A stretch of DNA of 32,727 nucleotides from an alpha proteobacterium SCGC AAA280-B11. Lineage in GTDB: Bacteria; Pseudomonadota; Alphaproteobacteria; Pelagibacterales; Pelagibacteraceae. The stretch lies in assembly GCA_000371745.1 (NCBI GenBank), contig AQUH01000010.1, positions 1 to 32,727 of the forward strand, given 5' to 3'. Of the stretch, positions 17,973-27,936 are shown one piece after another (the stretch's first letter is position 1; each line of letters starts with the position of its first letter). The position numbers and the translations under genes are program-made. The notes beneath the pieces were generated by a model that saw only the letters and a list, made by a program, of their open reading frames with translations, was not told the origin of the DNA and did no database searches.

Positions 17973-18633
17973 TTCTGAAATTTTAATTAAAAAATTAGCC
18001 GACCAAGGCCATCGCGTTACTAATTTTTCAATACTAAACATAAAACCAATAATAATTCCTGATATTAATTTTAAAGATTTTACCATAGTTATTTTTACGA
18101 GCTCTAACGCTGTTCAGAATTTAAAAAATATAAAAAATGTAAGTCATCTTAAATGTTTTTGCGTTGGAGAAGAAACGGCGGCAGCTGCAAAAAAAATTGG
18201 ATTCTTGAATATTCAAGTTGCGGGAGGAAACTATATTGAACTTCGTGATCTTATTTTTAAAAATTGTGACAAAGCTAAAGAAAACTTTATCTATGTTAGA
18301 GGAGAATTTATATCCAATGATTTAGAGGGAGATTTTAAAAAGCAGGGTTATAATTTAAAAAGTATTATCAATTATACTGCAGAACCCAATTTAAATATTG
18401 ACCATCAGTTAATTGAGGATTTAAAGAATAAACTTATAGATGTTATTTTTGTCTACTCAAAAAGAGCAGCAGACCAATTGCTAAAAATAATTTTGAATCA
18501 TAAAATTATGGATGATTTAGACAATTGTAGTTTGAATTGTATTAGCATTAATGTTGCAAATACTTTAAAAAGACTAAAGTGGAAAAGAATTAAGATTTTT
18601 TCACCAGGCGAAGAAGAATTATCTTTATTATAA
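17941..18633 (+). CDS. hemD: Uroporphyrinogen-III synthase
   Basis: HILFTKSQNSSEILIKKLADQGHRV, FTSSNAVQNLK, CVGEETAAAAKKIGF; directly downstream of and overlapping hemC. Confidence 0.85.
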   Translation: MHILFTKSQNSSEILIKKLADQGHRVTNFSILNIKPIIIPDINFKDFTIVIFTSSNAVQNLKNIKNVSHLKCFCVGEETAAAAKKIGFLNIQVAGGNYIELRDLIFKNCDKAKENFIYVRGEFISNDLEGDFKKQGYNLKSIINYTAEPNLNIDHQLIEDLKNKLIDVIFVYSKRAADQLLKIILNHKIMDDLDNCSLNCISINVANTLKRLKWKRIKIFSPGEEELSLL

Positions 18634-19512
18634 TTGAAGGATTTTTTAGTGATTATAGACGGAAAAAAATTTGCTCAAAAACTAAGAAATAAAGTTAAAC
18701 AAGAAATACAATCCGTAAAAAGAAAGACTGGGTTAACACCGGGTCTAACGGTTATTTTAGTTGGCAATAACACCCCAAGTGAAATTTATGTTAAAAATAA
18801 AGAGCTTTCAGCACAAGAGGTTGGCATTAATTCAAAGGTTTTAAGATTTAAAAGTACTATTTCAGAGGCAAAACTAACTTCAGTTATTCATAAATTAAAC
18901 AAAGATAAAAAAGTACACGGTATACTCGTTCAGCTTCCTCTGCCTAATCATATTAACGGTTCTAAAATTATAGAAGAAATAGATCCAAATAAAGACGTAG
19001 ATGGTTTCCATGCAATCAATGTTGGAAATTTGTCCTCAGGAAAAGATGCCTTAGTTCCGTGCACTCCACTTGGATGTTATTTAATGATTAAAAATGTTCG
19101 TAAAAATCTTTCTGGATTAAATGCGTTTATTATTGGCAGATCTAATTTAAATGGCAAACCGATGGCTCAATTATTATTAAAAGAAGATTGTACAGTTACT
19201 ATCGGTCATTCAAAAACAAAAAATTTAAAAGAATTATGTAAAAAAGCTGACATTGTTGTTGCAGCAGTCGGAAGAGCAAATTTAGTTAAAGGGGATTGGA
19301 TTAAAAAAGGAGCTATTGTTATTGATGTTGGAATTAATAGAGTTGAGAAAAAGGGCGGTTATAAAATAGTAGGGGATGTTGATTTCAAATCTGTTGTAAA
19401 AAAAGTAAAAGCTATTACTCCAGTGCCAGGAGGAGTAGGTCCCGTTACTATCGCCTGTCTTTTAAGTAATACTTTAAAAGCTTTTAAAACAATTCATCAT
19501 TTTAAAAAATAG
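18634..19512 (+). CDS. folD: Methylenetetrahydrofolate dehydrogenase / cyclohydrolase
   Basis: GLTVILVGNNTPSEIYVKNKELSAQEVGI, GILVQLPLPNHI, PNKDVDGFHAINVGNL, PVPGGVGPVTIACLLSNTL. Starts with TTG; a nearby internal start is possible. Confidence 0.96.
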   Translation: MKDFLVIIDGKKFAQKLRNKVKQEIQSVKRKTGLTPGLTVILVGNNTPSEIYVKNKELSAQEVGINSKVLRFKSTISEAKLTSVIHKLNKDKKVHGILVQLPLPNHINGSKIIEEIDPNKDVDGFHAINVGNLSSGKDALVPCTPLGCYLMIKNVRKNLSGLNAFIIGRSNLNGKPMAQLLLKEDCTVTIGHSKTKNLKELCKKADIVVAAVGRANLVKGDWIKKGAIVIDVGINRVEKKGGYKIVGDVDFKSVVKKVKAITPVPGGVGPVTIACLLSNTLKAFKTIHHFKK

Positions 19513-19515
19513 ATT

Positions 19516-19770
19516 ATGAAATTGAAAAAAATTTATATTGTTGTTTCTGTAGTTTGGGTTTTAATGATCACATCGTTACTTTCAGTTCGTTTTTTTGGAT
19601 GTTTTAATGAACCAGAAAAAATTAATGACAGCTTGAGTCATTGTTATAATTACTCTTTTACCAATGAAATTATAACTTTAATTATTTTAATTGTATTTTT
19701 ATTTCCCTTATATGCTTTGGTGCAAAAATTAAGAAAGTATGTGGAGAAAAAATTACTTTCTAAGAAGTAG
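19516..19770 (+). CDS. Small hypothetical membrane protein (84 aa, two predicted TM segments)
   Basis: ORF immediately after folD with two hydrophobic stretches and a Lys-rich C-terminus; overlaps the argG 3' end by 18 bp (convergent). Confidence 0.6.
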   Translation: MKLKKIYIVVSVVWVLMITSLLSVRFFGCFNEPEKINDSLSHCYNYSFTNEIITLIILIVFLFPLYALVQKLRKYVEKKLLSKK

Positions 19771-20943
19771 TGCGTTTTTTCTAATAAAATTTTCTACTCT
19801 TTTTTTATTAAAACTTTTGTTTTCTTCGAAAGAAACATTTTTCATAGAGTAAATACTTTTATCAGAAACTCTTGAAACAACACTTACGTTACCTTTATAT
19901 ATTTTTAATTTAATTTTTCCTTGAACCCTAGATCTTTTTTGGTCAATAATTTTCTGTAATTTTAATCTTTCTTTCGAATACCAGAAACCATTGTAAATTA
20001 ATTCTGCAAATCTTGACATTACGGCATCCTTTTTATGAGCCGTTTCCTTGTCTAGCGTAAGAGATTCAATTGCTCTATGTGCGAATAAAAGAATAGTTCC
20101 ACCTGGTGTTTCATAAACTCCTCGAGACTTAATTCCAATAAACCTATTCTCAACAAGATCCACTCTACCCACGCCATTTTTTCCACCAATGTTATTTAAA
20201 ATAGAGAGTAATTTACTTGGAGAATATTTTTTATTGTTAATACTAATAGGATCTCCATTTTTAAAACCAATCGTAATATAAGAAGCTTTGTTAGGAGCTT
20301 TTTCAGGAGAAATAGTTCTTTGGAATATGAATTCAGGAGCTGGTTTTGAAGGATCTTCTAAAACTTTTCCCTCAGTAGAAGTATGAAATAAATTATCATC
20401 AACCGAGAATGGTGGTGCACCTTTTTTATCACTTGGCACAGGAATATTATTTTTTTTAGCATATTTAATCAGATCGCTTCTTGATGCAAAATCCCAATCA
20501 CGCCATGGAGCAATGATTTTAATTTTTGGATTAAAATAATAGTACGCAAGCTCAAATCTCACCTGATCATTACCTTTGCCTGTTGATCCATGAGATACAG
20601 CATCTGCTTTAAATTTTTTTGCAATTTGAATTTGGCGTTTTGCAATAAGTGGGCGCGCAATAGAGGTCCCAAGTAAATAAATTCCTTCATACAGGGCGTT
20701 TCCTCTGATCATTGGAAAAATGTAATCTTTTACAAAAACATCTTTTAAGTCTTCAATAACTATATTTTTAACGCCAAGATTTGTTGCGTTTCTGATTATT
20801 TTTTTTCTGTCAATTTCCTGACCAAGGTCAGCAGTGTAAGCGATAATTTCTGCATGATAGTTTTCTTGTAACCAACGTAAAATGACTGAAGTATCAAGGC
20901 CTCCAGAATAAGCTAAAACAATTTTTTTAACTTTTTTTTTCAT
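19753..20943 (-). CDS. argG: Argininosuccinate synthase
   Basis: [69 protein letters not shown]. Confidence 0.97.
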   Translation of the reverse strand: MKKKVKKIVLAYSGGLDTSVILRWLQENYHAEIIAYTADLGQEIDRKKIIRNATNLGVKNIVIEDLKDVFVKDYIFPMIRGNALYEGIYLLGTSIARPLIAKRQIQIAKKFKADAVSHGSTGKGNDQVRFELAYYYFNPKIKIIAPWRDWDFASRSDLIKYAKKNNIPVPSDKKGAPPFSVDDNLFHTSTEGKVLEDPSKPAPEFIFQRTISPEKAPNKASYITIGFKNGDPISINNKKYSPSKLLSILNNIGGKNGVGRVDLVENRFIGIKSRGVYETPGGTILLFAHRAIESLTLDKETAHKKDAVMSRFAELIYNGFWYSKERLKLQKIIDQKRSRVQGKIKLKIYKGNVSVVSRVSDKSIYSMKNVSFEENKSFNKKRVENFIRKNALLLRK

Positions 20944-20945
20944 TG

Positions 20946-21455
20946 TTAAATGAAATTACATTTTTTTTTAGCGGCTTCATAAGCATCGTTAAAACCACTT
21001 AACGAAAAAGTGTCAGTAGTTTTGGAACCTTTAGCTGATGTTGCCATAACTTTTGCTTGTGAAGATTTTTTCATTGTTTCTATCATTGAAACTTCCTCTT
21101 CATATTTTGTAAGCCAAGCAAAATTTTCTTCAGTTTCAAATTTAAATTCTTTTTTATCAACTGCGACGCTTACTTTAGAAGATGGTTTGTAATTGTATCC
21201 ACTTGTAACACTTACTTCATTTTGAATTTTGTCATTAGGTCTAAAAGTTACAAAAATTCTAGATTCTGCACGGTTAAGACTTTTTGGCTCCGAGGCTACA
21301 GGGCTTGATACGGCGTAACAAACTGTTTGGCCATTAACGTTAGTATTTTGTGCTGTCCAGTTTTTAAATTGTCCATCTTGCTTAATTTGAGCAAATATTT
21401 TTTGCTCAAAAGATAAAAGACAAATTATAGAAAAAAATAAAACTCTTAAGGACAT
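20946..21455 (-). CDS. Secreted protein, invasion-associated locus B (IalB)-like
   Basis: Signal-peptide-like N-terminus; [17 protein letters not shown]...IFVTFRP...[11 protein letters not shown] and C-terminal [17 protein letters not shown]. Confidence 0.78.
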   Translation of the reverse strand: MSLRVLFFSIICLLSFEQKIFAQIKQDGQFKNWTAQNTNVNGQTVCYAVSSPVASEPKSLNRAESRIFVTFRPNDKIQNEVSVTSGYNYKPSSKVSVAVDKKEFKFETEENFAWLTKYEEEVSMIETMKKSSQAKVMATSAKGSKTTDTFSLSGFNDAYEAAKKKCNFI

Positions 21456-22495
21456 GGGTTTGAATATATTAATTGAACATTGTTAATGTCTTTTATTATC
21501 TCATTAGTTAGCACGAGATCAATACTATCAATGTCCTTTTTTAACTGCTCCATTGAAGTTGCCCCAATAATTGTTGAGGTTACAAATTTTTGTATAGTGC
21601 AGAATTGAATAGCCATTTGTGCCAAATCCAGATCATATTTTTTTGCAACGTCATAGTAGGCTTGTACCGCTGGTTGCGTATTAGGAGTTCTATATCTATC
21701 AAATCTATTTCCCCACAAAACCTCTCTAGTGCCAGCAGGTTTTTTCCCACCTAAGTATTTCCCGCTTAAATGTCCGCCACCCAAAGGAGAGTAAGCAAGT
21801 AGTCCAATCTTTTCTCTAATAGAGATTTCTGCAAGACCAACCTCATAACTTCTATTAATAAGACTATAGGCATTTTGGATTGTTATCGGTTTTGGAATAT
21901 TATGTTTTTCAGCAAGCTTTAAATACTGACTTGTGCCCCAAGGAGTCTCATTAGATAGACCGTAGTATCTTATCTTTCCTGCCTTAATTAAAGAAGCCAT
22001 TGTTTCCATAGTTTCAAGTATAGGAACTATGTCAGCTGTTTCAGTATGTTCATATTCAAGTCCGCTAAAAATATTTAAAGGTCTGTCAGGCCAGTGCAGT
22101 TGATAAATATCAACGTGATCAGTTTGTAAATTTCTTAAACTATTATCGATTGCAATATTAATTTGTTTTTTATTAAGACGAGTTTCTGTTTCGCCTGGTC
22201 TAATCCAGTTCATCCCTGATCTGCCAGTCACCTTGTCAGCGATAATAAGGCTGTCTCTCTTTTTTGTTTTTTTTAACCAATTGCCAATAATTCTACTTGT
22301 TGTTCCGCATGTTTCTTTAGTAGGTGGTATTGAATATAATTCAGCGGTATCAAAAAAATTAATTCCTTTCGACACAGCGTAGTCCATTTGTTCAAAACCA
22401 TCTTGCTCAGTGTTTTGCGTTGAGCCCCAAGTCATCGTGCCAAGGCAAATTTGACTAATATTTAAATCGGTGTTTGGTATTTTATTGAATTTCAT
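21446..22495 (-). CDS. Aldo/keto reductase (Tas-like)
   Basis: NISQICLGTMTWGSTQNTEQDGFEQMDYAVSKGINFFDTAELYSIPP, DHVDIYQLHWPDRP, GLSNETPWG, LAYSPLGGGHLSGKY. Confidence 0.93.
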   Translation of the reverse strand: MKFNKIPNTDLNISQICLGTMTWGSTQNTEQDGFEQMDYAVSKGINFFDTAELYSIPPTKETCGTTSRIIGNWLKKTKKRDSLIIADKVTGRSGMNWIRPGETETRLNKKQINIAIDNSLRNLQTDHVDIYQLHWPDRPLNIFSGLEYEHTETADIVPILETMETMASLIKAGKIRYYGLSNETPWGTSQYLKLAEKHNIPKPITIQNAYSLINRSYEVGLAEISIREKIGLLAYSPLGGGHLSGKYLGGKKPAGTREVLWGNRFDRYRTPNTQPAVQAYYDVAKKYDLDLAQMAIQFCTIQKFVTSTIIGATSMEQLKKDIDSIDLVLTNEIIKDINNVQLIYSNPCP

Positions 22496-22545
22496 ATTTT
22501 AGTATTTTTTAAAAAACACAATGAGATAGCCTTTTTTTAAGCTTC

Positions 22546-22574
22546 TTGAAATAAACATATTTTAACATTATGTA
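22546..22574 (+). promoter_or_regulatory. Possible sigma70-type promoter upstream of the BI-1 family gene
   Basis: TTGAAA - 17 bp - TATGTA in the divergent intergenic region. Weakly informative in AT-rich DNA. Confidence 0.35.
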
Positions 22575-22604
22575 TTAGGTCAAACAAACATATAGGGAAA
22601 AGAC

Positions 22605-23360
22605 ATGAACTTAAAATACGGTCAAACAAGAGCTACGACACGTGCGGACTCAGGTGCCATAGATCAGGGCCTAAGATCCTACATGTTGAAAGTCTACAAT
22701 TACATGGCAACTGGTATTCTAGTTACAGGTTTTGTAGCGTTATTATTATTTAAATTTTCTGTAACAACAAATGAAGTTGGAACCATTAATGGTTTAACTC
22801 CACTTGGAAATGCGATTTATCATTCTGCATTAATGTGGGTAATTGCTCTAGCTCCCTTGGGAATTGTGATGTGGATGAGCTTTGGACTTGCAAAAATGTC
22901 TGCATCGAAAGCACAAACTTTGTTCTGGGTATTTGCAGCATTAATGGGCGCATCGCTCTCTTCAATATTTATGGTTTATGTTGGAACAAGTATCGCTCGT
23001 GTATTCTTTATTACAGCAGGAACGTTTGCTGCAATGAGTCTTTACGGTTACACGACAAAATCTGACTTAACTAAACTTGGCTCATTTTTAATGATGGGTT
23101 TAATTGGAATAGTTATCGCATCAATCGTAAATATTTTTCTTAAATCTTCTCAACTTGACTTTATCGTTTCAATACTTGGAGTTATAATTTTTGTTGGTCT
23201 GACTGCTTATGACACACAAAAAATTAAAGACATGTATTTTGATGGTGGAGATTCAGAAGTTATGGCAAAAAAATCTATTATGGGCGCCTTAACTTTATAC
23301 TTAGATTTCATTAACCTTTTTGTAATGTTACTAAGAATCTTCGGAGACAGAAGAGACTGA
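22605..23360 (+). CDS. Bax inhibitor-1/YccA family membrane protein
   Basis: LRSYMLKVYNYMATGILVTGFVAL, multiple TM segments, GLTAYDTQKIKDMY, LYLDFINLFVMLLRIFGDRRD. Confidence 0.94.
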   Translation: MNLKYGQTRATTRADSGAIDQGLRSYMLKVYNYMATGILVTGFVALLLFKFSVTTNEVGTINGLTPLGNAIYHSALMWVIALAPLGIVMWMSFGLAKMSASKAQTLFWVFAALMGASLSSIFMVYVGTSIARVFFITAGTFAAMSLYGYTTKSDLTKLGSFLMMGLIGIVIASIVNIFLKSSQLDFIVSILGVIIFVGLTAYDTQKIKDMYFDGGDSEVMAKKSIMGALTLYLDFINLFVMLLRIFGDRRD

Positions 23361-23372
23361 TAATAAATTTCA

Positions 23373-23395
23373 TAGCCCCAGAAAAACTGGGGCTA
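23373..23395 (+). terminator. Terminator-like hairpin after the BI-1 gene
   Basis: TAGCCCCAG-AAAAA-CTGGGGCTA, a perfect 9-bp stem 12 nt after the stop. No immediate U-tract. Confidence 0.55.
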
Positions 23396-23419
23396 TAACA
23401 TCAACAAAAATAATTTTTT

Positions 23420-24247
23420 TTGAATATAAAATTCTTAACTAATTTATTAAGAAGTATATTTTTTATTTTATTCTTAAGTTCTTATTCTTATTCTGGCGAA
23501 ATAATTAAATTTGTCTCTTTAGACAAAGACAAACCTCAGAATATTTCTGGAGAATTGTTTTTGCCACAAGAGATCAAAGGAAGAGTTCCAGCAATGGTAG
23601 TTGTGCATGGAACAGGAGGTATTGATGATAGAACTAAATATTTTGCTGAGAATTTACCAAAGTTTGGTATTGCAGTTTTTATAGTTGATTTCAAAAGTGG
23701 TATTTTTTCCTCACCAAGTGATCGTCCACCGGTAGATACTTTTTTACCAATGAGTTTTGCTGCTTTAAATATACTTAGAAACAATCCTAATATTGACCCT
23801 AAAAAGATTGGTATTATGGGATTTTCTTTAGGCGGAGCATTAACAACAATTTCATCCTTGCAAGAAAACAAAAATAAATGGATAGGAAAAGACAAGGAAG
23901 GGTTTAAAGTTCATGTGGCCTATTATCCAGTTTGCAGATATTTTTTATCAAAATTAGAATCTTCTTCGCAAATTAAATCGCCAATGAAAGTTTATTGGGG
24001 AACAAAAGATTCTTATGGTGATGGAGAGCACTGTCCGAAATTAAAAGATAGATTAACAACCATAAGCAAAAGTGAAGTTGAGCTAGAGTCATTTGAAGAC
24101 GGCTATCACGGCTTTGATGGAACTGTTAATGTATCTTTTAACGATCCAGCGGCAATCGGAGGAAGAGCCACTGTGATGGGTAATAATGTTTTTGCCGAGA
24201 AAGCTAGAAAAAGTTCAATTGACTTTATTATTAAACATCTAAAATAA
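23420..24247 (+). CDS. Dienelactone hydrolase family alpha/beta hydrolase, probably exported
   Basis: Signal-like N-terminus; VVVHGTGGIDDR, IGIMGFSLGGALTTISS (nucleophile elbow), SFEDGYHGFDG (catalytic His region). Confidence 0.85.
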   Translation: MNIKFLTNLLRSIFFILFLSSYSYSGEIIKFVSLDKDKPQNISGELFLPQEIKGRVPAMVVVHGTGGIDDRTKYFAENLPKFGIAVFIVDFKSGIFSSPSDRPPVDTFLPMSFAALNILRNNPNIDPKKIGIMGFSLGGALTTISSLQENKNKWIGKDKEGFKVHVAYYPVCRYFLSKLESSSQIKSPMKVYWGTKDSYGDGEHCPKLKDRLTTISKSEVELESFEDGYHGFDGTVNVSFNDPAAIGGRATVMGNNVFAEKARKSSIDFIIKHLK

Positions 24248-24260
24248 TATTATTTAATTT

Positions 24261-24833
24261 ATGAATCAGCAAAATTTAATAAAAGTAGACTGGTCAAAAA
24301 TACCAGTGCCCAAAGCAGATGTTTCTTTAGATCACCTTAATAATTATCAGATTCCAGAAATAAAACTTAAAAGCACTAAAGAAGAATTCGTTAATATAGG
24401 AAAACTGTCTGGTTTAAGTGTTATTTATATTTATCCTATGACGGGTCAGCCCAATGTAGCTTTGCCAAAAGACTGGGATGAAATACCGGGTGCTAGAGGA
24501 TGCACACCTCAATCCTGCAGTTTTAGAGATAATTTTTCTGAATTAACAAAACTTAATATTAAAAATATTTTTGGGCTTTCTAGTCAAACAACAGATTACC
24601 AAAAAGAATTAGCAACAAGACTACATCTTCCTTATGCAATCTTATCAGATGAAAAACTTGCATTTGCAAACGCTCTTAAGCTTCCAACGTTTAAAGTTGA
24701 TAATATGAACTTAATTAAGAGAATAACTTTAATTCTAGACGACAATAAAATTATTAAATATTTTTATCCTGTGTTCCCGCCCGATGAGAACGTTAATCAG
24801 GTAATAGCTTGGCTAAAGAATAGAAAATCTTAA
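24261..24833 (+). CDS. Peroxiredoxin / AhpC-TSA-type redoxin
   Basis: YIYPMTGQPNVALPKDWDEIPGARGCTPQSCSFRDNFSEL...GLSSQTTDYQKELATRLHLPYAILSDEKLAFANALKLPTF. Confidence 0.87.
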   Translation: MNQQNLIKVDWSKIPVPKADVSLDHLNNYQIPEIKLKSTKEEFVNIGKLSGLSVIYIYPMTGQPNVALPKDWDEIPGARGCTPQSCSFRDNFSELTKLNIKNIFGLSSQTTDYQKELATRLHLPYAILSDEKLAFANALKLPTFKVDNMNLIKRITLILDDNKIIKYFYPVFPPDENVNQVIAWLKNRKS

Positions 24834-24837
24834 TAAT

Positions 24838-24966
24838 CTAATTTCCTGAACATTTTTTAGAGCAGAATTTTACAGAATTCCAATTCTTTTCCCATTTTTT
24901 TCGCCAAAAAAAAACTCTATTACACGCTGGGCATATCTTTTGCGGTAATTCACTTTTCTTTCTCAA
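24838..24966 (-). CDS. DUF2256 small zinc-ribbon-like protein (absent from ORF track)
   Basis: Reverse frame from TTG: (M)RKKSELPQKICPACNRVFFWRKKWEKNWNSVKFCSKKCSGN; C-x2-C...W-R-K-K-W...KFCS-x2-C matches DUF2256. Confidence 0.85.
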   Translation of the reverse strand: MRKKSELPQKICPACNRVFFWRKKWEKNWNSVKFCSKKCSGN

Positions 24967-24967
24967 G

Positions 24968-25315
24968 TTATTTAATGACTTTTAAATATTTTGCAGAATG
25001 CTTTTTTGAAATAATCTTTAAAATAGAGTTTAAATTATCAGAGCTTTTAATCACGGAACCATTTGTTTCTTTTAATTGATATTTGTTTTTATCTTTATTA
25101 TTTAATTTTTTTAATATTTGAAAAAGAGGAGTTTCTGTAGCTTTTCTATAGATTTCAAAACTCACCATATTTTTACTCATATAAATTCCATAATCTTTCC
25201 ATTCACCAACGGAAACCATTGAGCCGTAAAGATTTAATATTTCTTGGAGTTCTTTTTTATTAAAAAAATTTTCTTTATTAAGATTGTTATTCTGGATTAG
25301 GCGAAACTTCATCAA
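24968..25315 (-). CDS. DUF2794-like protein
   Basis: KELQEILNLYGSMVSVGEWKDYGIYMSKNMVSFEIYRKATETPLFQILK resembles DUF2794 (LYGRMVAAGEWRDYAID...FRR..E.PLYRI). Confidence 0.75.
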   Translation of the reverse strand: MMKFRLIQNNNLNKENFFNKKELQEILNLYGSMVSVGEWKDYGIYMSKNMVSFEIYRKATETPLFQILKKLNNKDKNKYQLKETNGSVIKSSDNLNSILKIISKKHSAKYLKVIK

Positions 25316-25851
25316 TCGTATTTATGTTTTCGAATCATGTACACCTGTAAAGCAGTAAATACTAAACTTATTGGCACAATTCCAAATACTTTAAAGCTTA
25401 CCCAAAAAGCCTCAGTTTGTGTTCTCCAAATAATTTCATTTAAGATTCCTAAAAAAATAAAAAAATATATCCAGTGGTTAGTCACTTTGCTCCAGCCATC
25501 GTCAGAAATTTTTACGGTTTCAAATATATTCTTTAGTACAAGTTTTTTTTGAAAAAATTTTGTATAAACTAAAGCAGCTGCAAAAATGCCGTTAATAAAA
25601 GTCGGTTTCATAAAAAAAAATATTTTATTATTAAAGTAGATTGCAAGCCCGCCAAATACTGCAATGAAAGTAGCGCCAACAACTGCAATGACAGGGATTC
25701 TTTTTTCTATCATATAACTAATGATGACAGACAGTATTGTCGTCATTATTAACACAATGATTCCATTGTTCATTCCACTCTTTCTGTAAGTTAAAAAGAA
25801 TAGTAATAATGGACCTAGTTCTAGAAGAAATTTTATGAGACTTTTATTCAT
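25312..25851 (-). CDS. ispZ: Intracellular septation protein A / inner membrane-spanning protein YciB
   Basis: FLLELGPLLLFFLTY, KPTFINGIFAAALVYTKFFQKK, WSKVTNHWIYFFIFLGILNEIIWRTQTEAFWVSFKVFG. Confidence 0.92.
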   Translation of the reverse strand: MNKSLIKFLLELGPLLLFFLTYRKSGMNNGIIVLIMTTILSVIISYMIEKRIPVIAVVGATFIAVFGGLAIYFNNKIFFFMKPTFINGIFAAALVYTKFFQKKLVLKNIFETVKISDDGWSKVTNHWIYFFIFLGILNEIIWRTQTEAFWVSFKVFGIVPISLVFTALQVYMIRKHKYD

Positions 25852-26602
25852 TCACTTTTTATATATTGTTAATATATTTACTTTAAATTCAGGTTTATCG
25901 CTAGCAAAAGAATTCAAATATGATGTACGCGCTTACAATTTAAAAGTAATGGAGATTAACTTCAACATTGATGATGAAAAAAATAACAAAATAACTTTTA
26001 ACGCTGAAGCTGTAGGAATTGTAGGATTCTTTGTTAAAGTTTTAGCAAGTTCGACTGTTGAATTTGACAGTAAGGATAAAAACTTTTGGAAATACGAATA
26101 TCGTTATGACAAACCTACAACTAATAAATTCAGGTTAAATAAGATAAATTTTTCTAAAGAAAAAGTTTTGAGTTTTGAAACAGATCCACCTCGAACTGAA
26201 GATTTAACAAAAAAGGTTCCTTATCAAAAAGAAGACTATTTTGGCGTAATTGATCCTATATTTGCAGTTAAAAAGTTATTTTTAATCGATAAAAATAATT
26301 TTGATTGTAATAAAAAAATTAAAGTTTTCGACGGTAATATTTTTTATTATTTAGTTATGAAAAAAGAGAATAATCAAATGGAGCTTGATACAATTTTCTC
26401 TGATTACAAAGGAAAATTACAAAAATGTACTTTAGTCTATGAGCCAATTTCTGGTTACATTCCTGGAGATCCAAACACACCGGAGCAGTTCAAAGTTGAT
26501 CTTTATTTTGGAATTGTTGGGGATAACTATTTTCCAATTTATGCAACAACCAAAGGAAAAAAAGGTATTAGACTCAAGATGTATTTAAATATGATTAACT
26601 GA
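25835..26602 (+). CDS. DUF3108 domain-containing exported protein
   Basis: Signal-like N-terminus, then KEFKYDVRAYNLKVMEINFNID...GIVGFFVKVLASSTVEFDS; C-terminal LYFGIVGDNYFPIYATTKGKKGIRLKMYL. Confidence 0.7.
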   Translation: MRLLFIHFLYIVNIFTLNSGLSLAKEFKYDVRAYNLKVMEINFNIDDEKNNKITFNAEAVGIVGFFVKVLASSTVEFDSKDKNFWKYEYRYDKPTTNKFRLNKINFSKEKVLSFETDPPRTEDLTKKVPYQKEDYFGVIDPIFAVKKLFLIDKNNFDCNKKIKVFDGNIFYYLVMKKENNQMELDTIFSDYKGKLQKCTLVYEPISGYIPGDPNTPEQFKVDLYFGIVGDNYFPIYATTKGKKGIRLKMYLNMIN

Positions 26603-26641
26603 TCTATTGAATTTTTTATAAGAATCACTAATTTATTTTTA

Positions 26642-26971
26642 ATGCTTGAAAAAAAATTAAACAAAGCCAAGTTCTCAATCGGAGAAGTAGTGAGGCATCG
26701 TTTGTTTGATTTTAGAGGAGTCATTTACGATGTAGATTTTCAATTTAGTAATTCTGAAGAATGGTATCAATCAATTCCAAAAGCATCACGCCCTAGAAAA
26801 GATCAACCCTTTTATCATTTGTTAGCAGAGAATGATGAGATTACTTATGAAGCCTATGTTTCAGAACAAAATCTTTTAGCAGACGATCCAAATGAACCTG
26901 TTCGTCATCCTTTAGTAGATCAAATCTTTAAAGGTAAAAAAGGTGATCTTTATTTTAAACCTTGTAACTAA
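26642..26971 (+). CDS. hspQ: Heat shock protein HspQ
   Basis: KFSIGEVVRHRLFDFRGVIYDVDFQFSNSEEWYQSIP...RKDQPFYHLLAENDEITYEAYVSEQNLLADDPNEPVRHP. Confidence 0.95.
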   Translation: MLEKKLNKAKFSIGEVVRHRLFDFRGVIYDVDFQFSNSEEWYQSIPKASRPRKDQPFYHLLAENDEITYEAYVSEQNLLADDPNEPVRHPLVDQIFKGKKGDLYFKPCN

Positions 26972-26974
26972 AAT

Positions 26975-27871
26975 TTAAGAATTATTTTTATCAATTAATT
27001 TAATAATTGCTGAAAAATCAAGAGCACCATCTCCTTGGGAACTTAGATCTTTATATAATTTTAGTGCTGTTCTTGCCATTGTGGCAGATTGATTAATTTG
27101 TGTAGCAGCTTCTGTGGCCAAACCTAAATCTTTAATCATAAGATCAGTTCCAAAGCCGCCAGTATAATTTCTAGAGGCTGGAGCATTAGCGACAACTCCT
27201 GGATAGGGATTGTAAACCTCACTACTCCAACAACGACCACTAGAGGAGTTAATTATTCCAGCTAGAATATTAGGATCCATTCCCATGGAAACACCAAGAG
27301 ACATGGCTTCAGCAACGCCTATCATTGATATGCCAAGCAACATATTATTAGCTACTTTTGCTACCTGACCGTTGCCTGAGGGACCACAATGAACAATATT
27401 TTTTCCCATATTAGTAAGAATTGGTTTTGCCATATTAAAAATTCTTTCATCGCCACCCACCATGAATGTTAGAGTTCCAGATTGAGCGCCTCCAGTTCCT
27501 CCAGATACAGGAGCATCAAGCATGGGATTACCTTGAGACTCAGATTTCTTTGCAACATCTCTTGCGGTTTGAGGATCAATGGTTGATGAATCAATAACAC
27601 AAATTCCTTTTGGTATATTTTTTAAAATTCCATTTTCTCCTAAATAAACTTCTTTTACATGTGTTGAGGCAGGGAGCATTGTAATTACAATTTCGATACC
27701 TGAGCTTTTTACAACTTCAGCAGGTGAGTTTTTAGCTTCAGCACCAAGCGCAACTAATGGTTCGGCTAAGGATTTTACGATGTCATTTATTATTAGCTTA
27801 TGTCCGTTCTTAATTAGGTTTTTAACCATAGGCCCGCCCATATTGCCAAGTCCAATAAATCCAATTTTCAT
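26975..27871 (-). CDS. mmsB: 3-hydroxyisobutyrate dehydrogenase
   Basis: IGFIGLGNMGGPMVKNLIKNGH, DAPVSGGTGGAQSGTLTFMVGG, GNGQVAKVANNMLLGISMIGVAEAM, GGFGTDLMIKDLGLA. Confidence 0.94.
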   Translation of the reverse strand: MKIGFIGLGNMGGPMVKNLIKNGHKLIINDIVKSLAEPLVALGAEAKNSPAEVVKSSGIEIVITMLPASTHVKEVYLGENGILKNIPKGICVIDSSTIDPQTARDVAKKSESQGNPMLDAPVSGGTGGAQSGTLTFMVGGDERIFNMAKPILTNMGKNIVHCGPSGNGQVAKVANNMLLGISMIGVAEAMSLGVSMGMDPNILAGIINSSSGRCWSSEVYNPYPGVVANAPASRNYTGGFGTDLMIKDLGLATEAATQINQSATMARTALKLYKDLSSQGDGALDFSAIIKLIDKNNS

Positions 27872-27936
27872 ATAATTATTGCTATCATATTATTTGTTTT
27901 GTAACTTTAAATAAAAGTTAAATAATAGGGTATCTA

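Noticed and set aside
22835-23065. Second-frame plus ORF inside the BI-1 gene
   Set aside because: Out-of-frame overlap with a clear membrane-protein gene; Cys-rich translation is a frame artefact.
23373-23395. Hairpin considered as a novel regulatory RNA
   Set aside because: Its position 12 nt after a stop codon and compact GC-rich stem are best explained by transcription termination or 3'-end stabilisation.
23536-23895. Minus-strand ORF inside the dienelactone hydrolase gene
   Set aside because: Antisense shadow of a well-supported hydrolase.
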